A stretch of 33,593 nucleotides of DNA from a virus. Location: the IMG/VR virus record IMGVR_UViG_3300010883_022729, positions 1 through 33,593 of that record, one strand, 5' to 3'. The notes under the pieces were generated by a model that saw nothing but the letters and a program-made list of their open reading frames with translations, was not told the DNA's origin and made no database searches. A program made the translations under genes and the position numbers. Shown here one piece after another: positions 1 to 9,813 of this stretch (positions are counted from its first letter, which is position 1; the number at the start of each line of letters is the position of its first letter).

Positions 1-554
1 CTATAATATTCACCTCGCCTGATATATTCTACCGGATCTAATATTCCTGGATAATCATTGAAGGCGTTGAATTTACTGTCAATACCATCTGATATCACGT
101 TAAAGTAGTAAGAACATAACTGTCCAAACGTTGTTTCTTCATATGAATTAATGACATTTCCAAATTCATCAATAATGTCAGGTGAATTAATTGTCATGTG
201 AGGTAACATTGAGCATGCTGTTTGATTTAAAGTTTTAACATTATGCCCTTGCTTAAAATCTGATATTCCGTGTGTAGAAACCGAATCGCCTAAAATAGTT
301 ACACTTCCTATCCTCTTTACGCCTACTGAATCATCCTCAATAATTGTCTTAACTTCAATTTGTTTTCTCACTACTGTGACTTGACCAATTCTAAGTGTTG
401 CAGCCGTCTCTACAGAAGTATTTTTCGTAATATCAACTTTTGTCAAAGTACTAGAAGCAAGGCCTTCTACTCTTTCAGCAAAGAACCGGTTGTCATGCCT
501 TCGCAAGCTATTATCAATTTTAGCTTTAACTATATCTACTGTAACTGATGCCAT
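1..554 (-). CDS. Unrecognised protein, probably tail or baseplate structural (3' part cut by window edge)
   Basis: An open frame runs from an ATG at 554 to the left edge without a stop, giving about 184 residues starting MASVTVDIVKAKIDN. AAGAG lies just upstream of the start as a ribosome binding site. The protein is soluble-looking, with a charged N-terminal helix (roughly residues 5-30), a beta-rich middle (VTILGDSVSTHG near 85-95), and no signal peptide or membrane segment. I do not recognise a family. It follows the large LamG protein by 9 bases and sits at the end of a baseplate gene run, so a structural role in the tail or its fibres is inferred from position only. The C-terminus is missing from this window. 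Confidence 0.7.
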   Translation of the reverse strand, partial: MASVTVDIVKAKIDNSLRRHDNRFFAERVEGLASSTLTKVDITKNTSVETAATLRIGQVTVVRKQIEVKTIIEDDSVGVKRIGSVTILGDSVSTHGISDFKQGHNVKTLNQTACSMLPHMTINSPDIIDEFGNVINSYEETTFGQLCSYYFNVISDGIDSKFNAFNDYPGILDPVEYIRRGEYY

Positions 555-563
555 ATTTTTCTC

Positions 564-3500
564 TTAAAATTTACAAATTTTACTTGTTAATTGTGACAGA
601 AGAATTATACCTCTGCTCGGATCTCGCGGTAATGATTTAAGATATATCTCATCATAAGTATACTTAAATTTATTTCTTTCCAAAACATGGGATTCATATA
701 CAAAATTGATACCCATAAATGTTGTTGTCCGTGGTATTAAAGAATAAACTAATTCTGAATATGAACTGTCTATCCATTTAAAAATACTTCTATAACGACC
801 CAGATCTAGATCTTCTATTACATTATTAAAGTATACTCTCCTAAACGCCCTGATATCTGTATATTCTTCAGAGAATAATGAGTTTGGTTGTCCCAAAGCA
901 TTCTCAACAGGCTGAAAATCTGGAAATATTGTCATGATATTTTCATTCAAACCTTTCATAACAGACATGTCAATTGAAAATCTAGTATCATCAGTAACCT
1001 CCTCGAGTAAAGGAGTTTCATAGATAGGTGATATTAACGCATACTCATTGGATTTTAAAAGTTCTGCATTCTGTATTGATCTAATTCTAATCTTATCTTT
1101 AGCGCTGTTTAGATCGAAATTTTCAGAAAGTATTTCGTATATATGATAATTCGGCGTCATGATAGCTTTTGAATTATCAAAATTTTCACCATCAAAATGT
1201 AAGTTATTTTGAGTAAAATCAAATAATCTTATGCTGCCATCAGCTTTTGAGCTAGTTGTTGCTTGTTTTCCATACGTTTGCAATCTTAATCTTTCAAAAC
1301 TTCCCAACTCTTTTGTAGAAAAGTTGTAATTAATTGACGGGTTGTTTGATCCGACTGAATTAGGATTTTTTGCATATCCCAAGAACTCATTTTCATTTTT
1401 AAAACTAGACCAAAAATTTAAGTATGATACTTCTCCTGAGAAAATAGTAGAACTAGGCTTGTTTGAGCTATTACCGTTTATAAACTTGCTTGGCCCCTCT
1501 AAACTCTGTGATCCAATTGTGATGAAAGATCCTGATACATTATATAAAGAAGACCAATTAGAAAAAACTGAATCGCTTTTCTTTGTGATAAAAGAAGATG
1601 TATAATGATATGATTGTTGTTTTCCGTCTGTATACTTAGCTGCTCTTAAAAAGTACTCGTCACTGTATGAGTTTTTAGAATTTATGCCATCATGCCTAGC
1701 GAGATTAATTGCCCATATATCGCCATCTATGATATTTATATTTTTTAGTTCTATAGTGTTAATTGTATTGTCAGATACTCCATCACTAATGTACGCAGTA
1801 AGTGATGTACTGTCAGCAACTAAGTTAACTACTGTACTTTCTTTACTTACGCTTGTAGACGATCCAGTAATGTTTAGCCTTAGAAGGCTTTGTGTTGCAG
1901 TATGATTAATACTCTTGTCAAATGTATAATAGCCTTGTAATGTGAAAGAAGAAGTAGTGTAAAGCCCATCGGAGCTATCATTACTTACACCATCTGAATA
2001 AGTGCCTTTTAACTCGGGAAAACCTTTTTCTATTCTAGAACTAGATAGATAGCCAGACTTTACAAACGGTGTTGAAGTGCCTCGACCTTGATGATCCAAG
2101 CTTACACTATTTAAGTTAGATAAACTTCCTGAAAAATTTAAAAAATTAATTACATCTTTTTTTGTTTCTTTTGATGTTTCTAAATTTTTTATTTTAGAAC
2201 CACCATATTCTCGGAAATTAAATATATTTTCAGCTTCAATGCCGGATGATCGAAATATAGATCTAATTGCATCTAGACTGCCTTTTGTTTGCTTAATATT
2301 TGAAATGTCAGAAAGAATTCTTCGCCAGATCAAGCTTTGAAGTTCATGAAGACTCCGGACAGCTAGTTCTGGATTGTTTTTCATATCATACCCATTAAAC
2401 AATTGATCTAGATTTGCATTTGAAAAAAGTCTAGGCAATGAAATTCCCAAATGATTACCCAGTCTTTCTAAAAACTTATTTGAAACAGTTTCGTATTCAT
2501 TGTACTCTACAAAATTAATTTTCGAAAAATGATCTATGTATATTTTTATTTCATCAAATATCTTTCCCCAACTTAACAGTAATTTAATTAAAAGTTGAAC
2601 CGACGATGGCGTATTTTTATTTGATTGTATTGATGTTTTTTCAGCAAAAGTTGTATCTAGATTTCCTAAAGTTTTCTGAAAGTTGTCTTGTTCATTTCCC
2701 AATTCTAAATAATGTGGTGGTATTAATTTTGTAATTAAATTGGGATTGACATCATCATAACTAGCTGCGTCTATTAGCATTGATGCATTAAGCGTTGACA
2801 CTTCACTATAACCCGGGAAAAGAACAGGTGAATCTTTTAATTTTTCCATTCTTACAGGTTGAATTGCATGACTACCTGTATTTCTTGTATAAGTAGATAA
2901 ATAATTTTTAATTGTTGCATTTAGACTGTTGCCTGAAGCGTCAAGAATAATATTGTTTCCTGAATATTCTCCATACGGCTCATTAAACTTATAGTACATT
3001 GCGAGATCATCTTGACCAGAAACAGAACGATATGCATATTTTTTAATTTCTTTTTTTGAAATAGCTCTGTGAAATAAACGTAGTTCGTCTAACGAACCTG
3101 TTAAAGTTTGTTGAATATTAAAAATTGATTTATCGTCTCTAACACTAGAACCACGACCCAGGAGCATACTACCTGATGGTGCTAAGTTTTCAATATAAAC
3201 TTTATTACTAGAAGTAACGTATCGATGATCAACTATGCTATCTGACATTAGCATTATAGAACTAAATTGATTGCAAACTTGATATTCTGCTGTCACATGA
3301 ACAAATTCTCCTTTTGGTAGAATTGCAGAACTTTTTATTGATCTAGAACCTGAGTTAATTAAAAAATCAATTTGACATGTGTCAGTACTATTTGATTCAC
3401 TCAGATATATTCCAAAGTTATATGCTAACGATTGAAATTTTTGAAGTACTGCTTGATTATCATTTTCTTGTTTTGGGAAGTTAATAAAAAACTGCAAATT

Positions 3501-4046
3501 TACTGGATTGATACCTGGGTTTATTTTACCCGTCCCTTTTTTGTTCCTTGATAATGTACTATACTCTACGCCTGAGTACTCCTGTATATCTGCGTATGTT
3601 CCGTTTGTTTGCTGTTCTCCTGTCTGAGTTCCTGAAAAGATTAAGTATCCTACATTTTTAGGATAATTATCGTAAACATGCTTTTCGTATCCCGTAAGCC
3701 TGTCTTCAAACGATTCAATTTCTTTATTAGTGCCATCATAAGGAAACTCATTTAGTATTAAATCAAAAGATTCGTTGACCTTTGCTACTGCTGAGTGGAA
3801 AAATGTATGATTTATGAACTGACTATAGTCTGTATTGATCTCTTGAGTTGAAACTACTCCTGTTTTATCACCATATCGATATGAAGATGTACTTTCAATA
3901 TTTGTATTTTTAGAACTTTTAAAAGATATATTTTTATCTACAGTCTTATTTAAGTAAGAAGAAGCAGGGCGACTAGCCATTCTTGGCTTTGGTTTAAATA
4001 GTTTGGATGGTTGTCTTTGATTTGACAATGTTTTTCTTTTCGACAT
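564..4046 (-). CDS. Large baseplate/fibre protein with two LamG-like (lectin-fold) domains
   Basis: This 1160-residue protein starts with a basic, Ser/Lys-rich tail. Residues about 190-330 look like a LamG/concanavalin-type jelly roll ending in the typical strand GSLDELRLFHRAISKKEI. A helical segment follows at about 490-650 (LLLSWGKIFDEIKIY, then SDISNIKQTKGSLDAIRSIF), of a type found in baseplate proteins of T4-like phages. A second LamG-like region spans about 720-940, and a conserved-looking C-terminal piece (RSIFKWIDSSYSELVYSLIP) follows. The ATG at 4046 has AAAGG upstream and lies 10 bases after the previous stop. Position after gp6 and the DNRLRE protein suggests a baseplate-attached protein that contacts host surface glycans. 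Domain limits are judged by eye; the lectin fold is fairly sure and the exact role is not. Confidence 0.75.
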   Translation of the reverse strand: MSKRKTLSNQRQPSKLFKPKPRMASRPASSYLNKTVDKNISFKSSKNTNIESTSSYRYGDKTGVVSTQEINTDYSQFINHTFFHSAVAKVNESFDLILNEFPYDGTNKEIESFEDRLTGYEKHVYDNYPKNVGYLIFSGTQTGEQQTNGTYADIQEYSGVEYSTLSRNKKGTGKINPGINPVNLQFFINFPKQENDNQAVLQKFQSLAYNFGIYLSESNSTDTCQIDFLINSGSRSIKSSAILPKGEFVHVTAEYQVCNQFSSIMLMSDSIVDHRYVTSSNKVYIENLAPSGSMLLGRGSSVRDDKSIFNIQQTLTGSLDELRLFHRAISKKEIKKYAYRSVSGQDDLAMYYKFNEPYGEYSGNNIILDASGNSLNATIKNYLSTYTRNTGSHAIQPVRMEKLKDSPVLFPGYSEVSTLNASMLIDAASYDDVNPNLITKLIPPHYLELGNEQDNFQKTLGNLDTTFAEKTSIQSNKNTPSSVQLLIKLLLSWGKIFDEIKIYIDHFSKINFVEYNEYETVSNKFLERLGNHLGISLPRLFSNANLDQLFNGYDMKNNPELAVRSLHELQSLIWRRILSDISNIKQTKGSLDAIRSIFRSSGIEAENIFNFREYGGSKIKNLETSKETKKDVINFLNFSGSLSNLNSVSLDHQGRGTSTPFVKSGYLSSSRIEKGFPELKGTYSDGVSNDSSDGLYTTSSFTLQGYYTFDKSINHTATQSLLRLNITGSSTSVSKESTVVNLVADSTSLTAYISDGVSDNTINTIELKNINIIDGDIWAINLARHDGINSKNSYSDEYFLRAAKYTDGKQQSYHYTSSFITKKSDSVFSNWSSLYNVSGSFITIGSQSLEGPSKFINGNSSNKPSSTIFSGEVSYLNFWSSFKNENEFLGYAKNPNSVGSNNPSINYNFSTKELGSFERLRLQTYGKQATTSSKADGSIRLFDFTQNNLHFDGENFDNSKAIMTPNYHIYEILSENFDLNSAKDKIRIRSIQNAELLKSNEYALISPIYETPLLEEVTDDTRFSIDMSVMKGLNENIMTIFPDFQPVENALGQPNSLFSEEYTDIRAFRRVYFNNVIEDLDLGRYRSIFKWIDSSYSELVYSLIPRTTTFMGINFVYESHVLERNKFKYTYDEIYLKSLPRDPSRGIILLSQLTSKICKF

Positions 4047-4056
4047 ATTGCAACCT

Positions 4057-5571
4057 TTATTGTACTATAAATTTAGATGCAGCATCTGTAATATATGTGT
4101 TAATGTTCCCTTGCTTTACTAGGTATTCAAAAGAATAAGATCTACCTCGTGGTAGATTTGACATGTAAAAGTCATAATACATTCCTGCTGAGTCTGTTGA
4201 TAGTCTCGTTGAATTCGTGGTCGTATCAAATGGAATTATAATTCTTCCTGTGGCTGAATCTTTAACGGAATAGTGAACGTTTTCAAATATTTCACTCGGT
4301 TTGTCTATCGGTCCTTTTGTAAAAACAACTTCTCTGTCTGCGTTTTCAATAAACAAACGAATTCTAATAAAATCATTTTCTTTATATCTGTCGTTTAAAT
4401 TTAAAGTTGTTGCTAAAAGTCTGCGCTCTTTATATAACAAACTAGTTCTATTATTTTTTTTCACATTTAGCGAAGAAGAAAGATATGTAATTGTTTCATC
4501 AGCTGAAGACCATATTGCATCGAATTCTAATTCATTATTTGAATTAAGTGCAGCCTTGATATCTGTATCATAACTTGACAATGCAAAAGAAGCAGAATAA
4601 AGACCGGTAATTCTATTTTCACTCCTGACAGCTTGTGATACACTAAAGTTCTTAGAAAGTGATCCTGATCTTATTTTTAAAATCATCACATTGGTTGCAG
4701 CTAAGTCTGTATCATCTGGTTTTTTAATATTGCTAGGCTCAGATCTAGAAAAGTTATTCAAGTACAACGATCCTGAATAATCAAAAACAAAATTGCCATG
4801 ATTGTCTATGATACTATCATCATAGAATACTGACAGTTTTGGACGCAAAGCAGAGTTTGCTGTATTTCTAGAAGCGAATCTTTTAACAAAATAAGAATTT
4901 GTGTCTGTTTCATAGGATCCTGAAAGTGCTACGACAAAGCCGTTATTTGTTATCAGGCTTTTTACTGAAGCTGATACGAAACTAGTTATATCAATGTTTA
5001 GATCTTCTTCTCCTGATGTGAAAAATTGCTCATAACATAACGGGATTGGTGTTAATTGACCGTCTATAGCTCCACTTGTGATTATATCAATATCTGCTTC
5101 GCCTAAGCTTCCAGACTTACTTGCTCCGGGTAACGACCAAGTTGTTAATATACCATCCTTATATGACGATGTCAACCAATTAGCTGAACCTAAGTCTTTA
5201 AATTCTGATATATCAAAACCAGTTCCTTCATCAAAATCTTTTGCCAGTGGGAAAACAATAACATTGAAATTTGTTGGGGTAGTCTGACCACCATATACAT
5301 CATGTAATATTAATTTTGATCTAAAACTATCGTCACCTACGTTTATTGATCCTTCGTCATGCATTGTCTTTATAGCAGACATATCAAACTTCAAAAGTAG
5401 TCTAGAGTTTTCAATTGGTTTGTCGTAACCGGTTAAAGTAGATTCATTATATAACTTAAATATATCTAGAGTACCTGCTTGGCCAACATTTGCATCAGTC
5501 GCTCTGAATCTATTGTTTATTATTTTATTGGTTATATAGCCGTCTTTACTAGCTGATAGAATTCTTTGCAT
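4057..5571 (-). CDS. DNRLRE-like beta-sandwich protein, probable tail adhesin or baseplate component
   Basis: This is a 504-residue protein. The first half follows the pattern of DNRLRE/CBM96-type domains: an early SRLLLKFDMS strand (about residues 58-67), then LNIDITSFVSASVKSL, GFVVALSGSYETDTNS and ALRPKLSVFYDD near residue 255. Such domains are carbohydrate-binding beta sandwiches in surface proteins. The second half is beta-rich and Ser/Asn-rich with no family I know. There is no signal peptide or membrane segment. Its ATG shares one base with the gp6 stop (TAATG), which points to translational coupling and to a role in the same baseplate assembly. It could equally be a structural connector that uses the fold without binding sugar. 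Confidence 0.65.
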   Translation of the reverse strand: MQRILSASKDGYITNKIINNRFRATDANVGQAGTLDIFKLYNESTLTGYDKPIENSRLLLKFDMSAIKTMHDEGSINVGDDSFRSKLILHDVYGGQTTPTNFNVIVFPLAKDFDEGTGFDISEFKDLGSANWLTSSYKDGILTTWSLPGASKSGSLGEADIDIITSGAIDGQLTPIPLCYEQFFTSGEEDLNIDITSFVSASVKSLITNNGFVVALSGSYETDTNSYFVKRFASRNTANSALRPKLSVFYDDSIIDNHGNFVFDYSGSLYLNNFSRSEPSNIKKPDDTDLAATNVMILKIRSGSLSKNFSVSQAVRSENRITGLYSASFALSSYDTDIKAALNSNNELEFDAIWSSADETITYLSSSLNVKKNNRTSLLYKERRLLATTLNLNDRYKENDFIRIRLFIENADREVVFTKGPIDKPSEIFENVHYSVKDSATGRIIIPFDTTTNSTRLSTDSAGMYYDFYMSNLPRGRSYSFEYLVKQGNINTYITDAASKFIVQ

Positions 5572-7418
5572 TAGTTGATCCTTCCAATTATGTCATCATT
5601 TGGATGTCTAAATTCAAACATTCCGCCTCGAGGAGGAAAAAGCATACCCCTGTCTAGATTTCTTGCAGGACTATAAGTTTCAATTGAATATTGCCTATTT
5701 TCAAATGTACTTGATCTATTTAGAAATCTTATACTCCCTACAGATAACACGCCTCTTGTGTTTAAAATGATATTTTCTATATCACCTATCATGATAGGCT
5801 GATCAATTTGTATATTTTCAATCTTAAAATAACTCTTAAGGCTAGCATTAATTGACTGTATTACAATTTCAGGGTTTGATGACATGTCAATGTTAACCGA
5901 ATACTTTAATGCAAGATTAATTACCTGTACATCTAATACATCTACAGCGTCTGATATCAGTCTATACTGGCTTAAGTATACACCTAAATTTTCTTTCAAA
6001 ACGTCTGGAGAAATAATTAATTTTCCTGTACTGTCGCGCGAGACAATATGAAGTTGAGCTGATAATGGATTTGATGGGTTATCTCTAACTGAAACCCTAA
6101 AAACTCTTCCGAAGTTAGAAGGCATACTATAAACTCTTGCAATCAAATCCTCTCTAGTTACTACTCTACTTTGTGATGTTTTTGCAAAAATTGCTGTACT
6201 TCTCAATTCATCTAGCGTGGGTTCGTTTTCACCACCTGATGCCGGCATTCTATTAGTAACAGACATTGTACTTCTTATTTCAGATACTTGCGAAGAAGGT
6301 ACAGCTGAATTAAATTTTGTGATTAATGTTCTTATAGTCTGAATTCCGCCTGCAGGTACGTTGTTATCTAGACCACCACCGTGCCTATAAGTTATTGTAA
6401 GTGTAGTATTTCTAGGACTCATACCAAGCGTATTTGTGTCCAACAAACTATTTGGATCGATTGATATTTTTGTAAATGTCTTTCTATCACCAAACAGTTT
6501 TATTGCATGATCTGATGGATCTGGTATGATATCTTCATCATACTTATCTTCATTTCCGGCTCCGAATCTAAGTGTTGTTGCACCCGTTGACCTTGATCTA
6601 AATTTTATAAATCTTTTTGGGGCAGGTATGACCCTAATTCTTTGTTGAACTAGCTCGGAATCCTGTCGAGTATTTTCCATTCTTTCATATATTGTATCCT
6701 GTGTTAGCGATTCTACTTCATAATAATTATCTTCAGAAGAATCAATGACTGTTACTATTTCTGTGACATCTGTCTTTTCGAGATTTATTAATCTAAAGGG
6801 AGTGTACACATCAGGAATAGATATCGTTTCAATAAATGTTTTAGCACTAGTACATCTACCCGTCACTGTCATTGTCATTTCAGTAACATTATTATTGCTA
6901 TCTGTAGCTAATATTTCAATGTCTGCTGTATAATCACCCAATTCATTTTTCTTTGAAAAGTCTATCGGGTCTAGAAGTGTGAATTCAACACCACTCTGGC
7001 TTACAAATAATGTCTCGCTTAGTATTATTGGTATATAAAGTGGATCTGGCATAAAATCACCACCTGACAATATTGCAGGAACTTTAATTCTTACAAGAAC
7101 TTCGACAACAGAGGGTGATGGCCCAGATATCTCAATCCCTGTCTGTCTTATGTGTGCTTCAATATTTGATTCTTCAACAGCAGTCTCAATTGACAATTCA
7201 TTAAACTGATGATCCATGTAAAATGACATGCTGTCGCCTACGTAAGCAGCAACATCAAGAAGCATCCCGGCCAAAGAACCTTCAGTAAAATCAACAATCT
7301 TATCACCGTAGTGTTGTCTAGAAAATGATTCTAGCTGACTTCTAAAAGATTGAAAGTCTTTTTGAAGATATGATACATCTTTATGCTTTTTAACTTCTTT
7401 TTTAATATTCCTTGCCAT
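5571..7418 (-). CDS. Baseplate wedge subunit, gp6-type (baseplate J-like)
   Basis: The 615-residue product has the layout of T4 gp6/baseplate J proteins. The N-terminus reads YLQKDFQSFRSQLESFSRQHYGD followed by FTEGSLAGMLLDVAAYVGDS, the segment that positions the wedge helix. The C-terminal half has the J-like region: VVTREDLIARVYSMPS, then GRVFRVSVRDNP, and the repeated beta-alpha unit ending IENIILNTRGVLSVG. In T4, gp6 dimers form the inner ring of the baseplate and drive the change from hexagon to star. The length is close to T4 gp6 (about 660). The start ATG has AGAGG upstream. It lies 20 bases after the gp25 gene, the order expected in a wedge operon. Confidence 0.9.
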   Translation of the reverse strand: MARNIKKEVKKHKDVSYLQKDFQSFRSQLESFSRQHYGDKIVDFTEGSLAGMLLDVAAYVGDSMSFYMDHQFNELSIETAVEESNIEAHIRQTGIEISGPSPSVVEVLVRIKVPAILSGGDFMPDPLYIPIILSETLFVSQSGVEFTLLDPIDFSKKNELGDYTADIEILATDSNNNVTEMTMTVTGRCTSAKTFIETISIPDVYTPFRLINLEKTDVTEIVTVIDSSEDNYYEVESLTQDTIYERMENTRQDSELVQQRIRVIPAPKRFIKFRSRSTGATTLRFGAGNEDKYDEDIIPDPSDHAIKLFGDRKTFTKISIDPNSLLDTNTLGMSPRNTTLTITYRHGGGLDNNVPAGGIQTIRTLITKFNSAVPSSQVSEIRSTMSVTNRMPASGGENEPTLDELRSTAIFAKTSQSRVVTREDLIARVYSMPSNFGRVFRVSVRDNPSNPLSAQLHIVSRDSTGKLIISPDVLKENLGVYLSQYRLISDAVDVLDVQVINLALKYSVNIDMSSNPEIVIQSINASLKSYFKIENIQIDQPIMIGDIENIILNTRGVLSVGSIRFLNRSSTFENRQYSIETYSPARNLDRGMLFPPRGGMFEFRHPNDDIIGRIN

Positions 7419-7438
7419 CTATGCCTCTTTTAATTTTC

Positions 7439-7975
7439 CTACCCAGCAATAGTAAGTTCTACCTCTATTGCTTGATCTGTTGTTTGCAATCTAGATATGT
7501 CGTACTTGACAAACACAATAATTCCAAATAGTCCTGAAGAATTGGGTGGTTGACCTTGTGTTGTCGATTTTATATCTTTTGTATTTGCATCCATACCTAA
7601 TATTCTTATATCTATGTTTTTAATTTCAATGATCGGTAGATATTTATTTGCTGTTACAGTTATGCGACGTATTACTTCTGATTCAATAGATTCTAAGCTT
7701 GAAGCATCGTATAAGAGCGATTTTAAATTTGCGCCTAGGCCTGCGTTGCACAATCTTTCACCAAAATTAGTAAGCAAAAGATTTCTAAAGTTATCCTTTA
7801 TTTGAGCTGCAGCATTAAAATGCATTTTATAAAAATTTTCGCCTGCTTTACCTGCTGAAAATTCAAGTGGCGTCTTAATACCAATTGGCGGGTTTACAGT
7901 AGAAACGATCTCAGTTAACTCTCTAGCAGTTACCAATCTTCCCGAACTCTTAAAACTAAATCGCTTTCTTGCCAT
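7439..7975 (-). CDS. Baseplate wedge subunit, gp25-type (GPW/gp25 fold)
   Basis: This 178-residue protein has the gp25 family pattern. There is a GIKTPLEFS segment near residue 33, helix AQIKDNFRNLLLTNFGER (about 56-73) with the family's 'LLxTxxGER' signature, NLKSLLYD near 84, and a C-terminal strand VKYDISRLQTTDQ. In T4 and in related contractile systems (TssE), gp25 joins the wedge to the sheath and helps start sheath polymerisation. The protein is longer than T4 gp25 (132 residues), with about 17 extra N-terminal residues and an insertion before the last strands. The ATG has AAGGA seven bases upstream. A promoter-like pair sits in the 80-base gap before it. Confidence 0.88.
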   Translation of the reverse strand: MARKRFSFKSSGRLVTARELTEIVSTVNPPIGIKTPLEFSAGKAGENFYKMHFNAAAQIKDNFRNLLLTNFGERLCNAGLGANLKSLLYDASSLESIESEVIRRITVTANKYLPIIEIKNIDIRILGMDANTKDIKSTTQGQPPNSSGLFGIIVFVKYDISRLQTTDQAIEVELTIAG

Positions 7976-8000
7976 GACAATCCTTGTAATACATTAGATA

Positions 8001-8029
8001 TATATACTTTTATTTAAATTTATTGTCAT
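8001..8029 (-). promoter_or_regulatory. Possible sigma70-like promoter before the gp25-gp6-fibre genes
   Basis: On the minus strand, ATGACA (8024-8029) is followed after 17 bases by TATATA (8001-8006). The -35 box matches TTGACA at five of six bases; the -10 box is weaker (four of six). Transcription would begin near 7994 and give a leader of about 18 bases carrying the AAGGA site of the gp25 gene. It lies in one of the few real gaps in the window. The same gap also holds ATAAATT strings that loosely resemble T4 late promoters, so which polymerase form uses it is open. Confidence 0.4.
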
Positions 8030-8055
8030 GTTAATTTATTCTAATTTTATGCAAC

Positions 8056-9813
8056 TCAATCTTTATCATTTGCTTCACCAAATATTTTAGTTGATTTAAT
8101 CAAAACATCAACAACTTCCTGTGCTTCTGTTACAAAATTTGATATATTGATATTGTCGCCTAGCGTCTCTGCAGGGATAGATAATGTATATGCGGGTATT
8201 GTTTGTAGGATTTCGCCTTCTTTGTCCTCTATTTCTTGTTCTGGGATCGATACTGTCATACCTGCTGATGCTCCATTGTCTCTTGCTTCTCTTGCTTGTA
8301 CAAGCGGCTGGTATATTGCTGCAACTGGTGGAAAACTCTGTAGCACTGACATTAATAAATTAATTATTTGGTTAAAAAAAGCTACGTCACCAGAAACTTT
8401 CTTAAGAAACGGTGCTAATTCGCTATACAAAACATAGGGCTCGTTAACCGTGTTGACATCAACATCATTGTCACTACTAACTGCAAATTCTATTTTATCT
8501 CTTGCCTGGAGCCTCGAAACTCCATTGTTTCTTAAAGATAAAAATTGTTGGCCATCATTAATAGACGACTTAATGACTACGTTACCTCCTGAGTCCATAT
8601 TAAGAAAAGACTGTCCTATCCTATTAGACAATCTTAAAGAGTTGTCTGCTATTATTCTATTATGATCAGCGTATGTTGCAAGACTCGAACCGCCCAGAGT
8701 ATCTAAAATATCAAAAGAAGAACCAAATGTTTCATCAATCGCACAATTATTACTTAAATAAAGTCGTGCTCCGCAATTTGTTGCGTTTACGTCCGTTGCT
8801 AGTGTTGTATCAAATGTTGAATTTTGATCTAAAAGATTTCCAAGTTTATCTATTTCAAAACTTTCAAAGTCTGAATATTTTTCGCCCCTAACGCCCTTGG
8901 TTATCTTTACACTCCCATTACTTCCATCAAGACCACTGGTGTTTTTTAATTGTTCTAGTTCTTCTTTTTTTCTACCTACACACAAGTCTATTGCTGGTGA
9001 AAGTGGATATCTTCCGTTGAGTCTAGGTTCTGTTTGCTGCCCAGTAAAAGCTTGTTTATTTAAAGTGCTAGGTTGAAACTTTTCTGTTGTCAGATGTAAC
9101 ATAGCATTATTTGAGCCTTGTAATAATGAATCTCCACATTTTCTTCTAACAGGCGGCACTGGTTCAGCTGTAAATTCTTGTCTATATGCAAATGAGTCAT
9201 TTAAAATAACATTATTATTTATTCCAAAAGGTAAGTTTATCGCTACGGGATTATCAAAAGATGTATATGCCGATTTGTCCAGATCATCGATTTGATTAAA
9301 TAAACTTCCGGGCTGATTGCTCACATTTGCATTATTTTCATTTAATTTTGATTCTATTAGTCTAAATCTTTCTGCATGTGTGTAATTTGGATCATCTGTT
9401 TGTTTTATTCCTGTTTTTCTAGATAACCAGTAGTAAGTAATTCTACCAAAGAACTCATCTTTTAGTAACCAAACATGTTCGCCGGGCTTAATTGGAAGTG
9501 ATAAATGAGGGAAGAACGGGTAACATATTACAGGAGGCTTACCTTTAAGTGCTTCTGAATCATCAATAATATAAGCGATTAAAGAATTTTTAGTCATTAT
9601 TTCGTAGTCTTCTTTATTAACTACGTTTATAAGCTTACCTTTTCTAGCATTTATATAAACATCAGGTTCACCAATAAAGTCTCTTACTATTCCTGTTAGA
9701 TAACCATACCCAGTACCTGAGCCTGCCATACTTTTTGTACCAGTATACGCATTTGTAGGATCTGCGTCTCTAATACTCTTTCTAAAAGTTGTTCCTTGAA
9801 AAAATCCACTCAT
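8056..9813 (-). CDS. Putative baseplate hub/spike protein (gp5-like OB-fold region, no lysozyme)
   Basis: The product has 585 residues. Its first third (about 30-140) looks like the OB-fold start of gp5/VgrG-type hub proteins: YLTGIVRDFIGEPDVYINARKG, then CYPFFPHLSLPIKPGEHVWL, the 'PGE.V' turn common to these domains, then a strand reading GRITYYWLSRKTG. The middle is low-complexity and Asn/Asp-rich. The last 180 residues hold beta segments and a helix (FFNQIINLLMSVLQSFPP). I see no T4-type lysozyme domain and no regular VxGxxxx needle repeats, so it is not a full gp5. Its start overlaps the upstream stop (TAATG). Its place beside the wedge genes supports a hub or spike role; another baseplate role is possible. 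Confidence 0.6.
   Translation of the reverse strand: MSGFFQGTTFRKSIRDADPTNAYTGTKSMAGSGTGYGYLTGIVRDFIGEPDVYINARKGKLINVVNKEDYEIMTKNSLIAYIIDDSEALKGKPPVICYPFFPHLSLPIKPGEHVWLLKDEFFGRITYYWLSRKTGIKQTDDPNYTHAERFRLIESKLNENNANVSNQPGSLFNQIDDLDKSAYTSFDNPVAINLPFGINNNVILNDSFAYRQEFTAEPVPPVRRKCGDSLLQGSNNAMLHLTTEKFQPSTLNKQAFTGQQTEPRLNGRYPLSPAIDLCVGRKKEELEQLKNTSGLDGSNGSVKITKGVRGEKYSDFESFEIDKLGNLLDQNSTFDTTLATDVNATNCGARLYLSNNCAIDETFGSSFDILDTLGGSSLATYADHNRIIADNSLRLSNRIGQSFLNMDSGGNVVIKSSINDGQQFLSLRNNGVSRLQARDKIEFAVSSDNDVDVNTVNEPYVLYSELAPFLKKVSGDVAFFNQIINLLMSVLQSFPPVAAIYQPLVQAREARDNGASAGMTVSIPEQEIEDKEGEILQTIPAYTLSIPAETLGDNINISNFVTEAQEVVDVLIKSTKIFGEANDKD

Noticed and set aside
360-548. Plus-strand open frames, such as this one and 1342-1605, 8147-8437, 13827-14132 and 25416-25802
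   Set aside because: Each lies opposite a well-supported minus-strand gene, has no convincing ribosome site or protein family, and reads as composition-driven shadow.
1733-1740. Exact minus-strand TATAAATA (T4 late promoter consensus)
   Set aside because: It lies deep inside the LamG-protein gene with no gene start nearby; in sequence this AT-rich such matches are expected by chance.
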